Positions 6,655 to 7,529 of a stretch of 7,529 nt of DNA are shown one piece after another. Source of the stretch: Bacteroidaceae bacterium (GTDB lineage: Bacteria > Bacteroidota > Bacteroidia > Bacteroidales > Bacteroidaceae). Below the pieces are notes generated by a model. It was given only the letters and a program-made list of their open reading frames with translations, was not told the DNA's origin and did no database searches. The stretch spans positions 1 to 7,529 of the forward strand of contig JABUUG010000053.1 of the NCBI GenBank assembly GCA_021443285.1. The letters are read 5' to 3'. Every line of letters starts with the position of its first letter. The stretch's first letter is position 1. Position numbers and translations under genes: made by a program.

Positions 6655-7518
6655 ATGAACAAAATCGAAGAAATGCTCAAGCTATACAACTGCAAGCTTG
6701 ACGATGAGAAAATTAAAGAACAGGTAAAGGCACTGATTGCAGAGAAAGTTATTGAGAACGACAACGACGAAGTGAAGAAATTCCTGCTCGGAAGTGTGGA
6801 ACTTACCACCCTCAAAACAACTGATTCTGACAGCAGCGTAATGGCTTTCACAGAGCGTGTCAATGCCTTTGAAGAGGAACATCCCGACCTCCCGCACGTT
6901 GCCACTATCTGCGTTTACCCCTGCTTTGCAGAGATTGTTGCCGACACATTGCAGGTGGAAGGCGTGGAGATAGCCTGCGTGTCCGGCAGTTTCCCATCGT
7001 CTCAGGCACGTATGGAGGTGAAGATTGCGGAAACAAAGCTCGCCATTGCCGACGGTGCAACAGAGATTGACATTGTAATGCCAGTGGGAAAATTCCTCTC
7101 AGGCGACTATGAGAGTCTTGCAAGCGATATACAGGAACTGAAAGAGGCGTGTGGCGAAGCCGTACCAATGAAGGTTATACTTGAAACAGGATGCCTGAAA
7201 ACCGCAGAAAATATTAAGAAAGCATCGCTCATTGCCATGTATTCAGGTGCTGACTACATTAAGACTTCCACCGGAAAACTGGAACCAGCCGCCACTCCCG
7301 AAGCTGCATACGTGATGTGTCAGGCAATAAAGGAATACTACGAAAAGACGGGCATACAGATAGGTTTTAAGCCCGCCGGAGGCATGAACACTGTGACGGA
7401 CGCTATGATATACTACACAATAGTAAAGGAGGTCTTAGGCGAAAAATGGCTTACAAACAAATGGTTCAGACTCGGAACAAGCAGACTGTGGGATCAGCTC
7501 GTTCAATGCCTTGTATAA
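6655..7518 (+). CDS. deoC: Deoxyribose-phosphate aldolase
   Basis: DeoC splits 2-deoxyribose 5-phosphate into acetaldehyde and glyceraldehyde 3-phosphate, the last step in deoxynucleoside breakdown. It is a cytosolic class I aldolase with a TIM-barrel fold. The 287 residues show the expected elements: ATICVYPCF (83-91), the IACVSGSFPSSQ region (106-117), EIDIVMPVGKFLSGDY (137-152, D139 proton relay), KVILETG (173-179), the Schiff-base lysine K203 in DYIKTSTGK, and K239 in GFKPAGG (237-243), ending in FRLGTSRL (271-278). The extra N-terminal helices (1-75) are usual in the Bacteroides-type enzyme. The ATG at 6655 is the first in frame after an A-rich 54-base spacer without a visible terminator or clear promoter, so readthrough from uvrC is possible. 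The last nine residues (WDQLVQCLV) look unlike the Bacteroides tail I remember, so a frameshift near the end cannot be excluded. Confidence 0.95.
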   Translation: MNKIEEMLKLYNCKLDDEKIKEQVKALIAEKVIENDNDEVKKFLLGSVELTTLKTTDSDSSVMAFTERVNAFEEEHPDLPHVATICVYPCFAEIVADTLQVEGVEIACVSGSFPSSQARMEVKIAETKLAIADGATEIDIVMPVGKFLSGDYESLASDIQELKEACGEAVPMKVILETGCLKTAENIKKASLIAMYSGADYIKTSTGKLEPAATPEAAYVMCQAIKEYYEKTGIQIGFKPAGGMNTVTDAMIYYTIVKEVLGEKWLTNKWFRLGTSRLWDQLVQCLV

Positions 7519-7523
7519 AGGAG
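7517..7523 (+). promoter_or_regulatory. Possible Shine-Dalgarno site for a gene beyond the window
   Basis: AAAGGAG overlaps the deoC stop codon and is complementary to the anti-Shine-Dalgarno end of 16S rRNA. A gene starting a few bases past the right edge could use it. Bacteroidetes rarely rely on such sites, so it may be chance, or it may be coding if deoC continues in another frame. Confidence 0.3.
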
Positions 7524-7529
7524 TTAAAG

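Noticed and set aside
6105..6905. A 266-codon open frame on the - strand across the end of uvrC and the start of deoC
   Set aside because: It is antisense to two well-supported genes, is serine-rich and low in complexity, and resembles no known family. It is a shadow of their codon bias.

Overview
The window looks like chromosomal DNA from a Bacteroidales bacterium, most like Prevotella or a relative. The reasons are the moderate GC content, a Bacteroides-like deoC, a pair of exported proteins of Bacteroidetes type, and little use of Shine-Dalgarno sites. Every gene I can support is on the + strand. I see no rRNA, tRNA, CRISPR array, insertion sequence or phage gene.

Layout: the window opens in the last 26 codons of an upstream gene (1-81), possibly an SPFH/band-7 protein. 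A class I SAM-dependent methyltransferase follows (100-903). After an 88-base spacer of degenerate TAAAT-type repeats comes a tight cluster whose reading frames overlap. It holds ung, uracil-DNA glycosylase (992-1639), a predicted lipoprotein resembling DUF3142/TIM-barrel proteins (1633-2580), and a 709-residue exported helical-repeat protein (2561-4690). A 95-base spacer with a strong hairpin separates this cluster from uvrC (4786-6600). A 54-base A-rich spacer then leads to deoC (6655-7518), and the window ends 11 bases later.

The most striking feature is not a gene. A perfect 16-bp palindrome, TGTTTCACGTGAAACA, sits at 4770-4785 directly against the uvrC start codon. It equals the classical parS sequence bound by the chromosome-partitioning protein ParB (Spo0J). 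A second copy with one mismatch (6589-6604) contains the uvrC stop codon. The two sites bracket uvrC exactly, about 1.8 kb apart. This suggests an origin-proximal centromere region with a DNA-repair gene inside the ParB loading zone.

Functionally, ung (uracil excision) and uvrC (nucleotide excision) are both DNA-repair genes, and deoC degrades deoxyribose phosphate. The exported pair between them has no evident link to repair and is functionally unknown.
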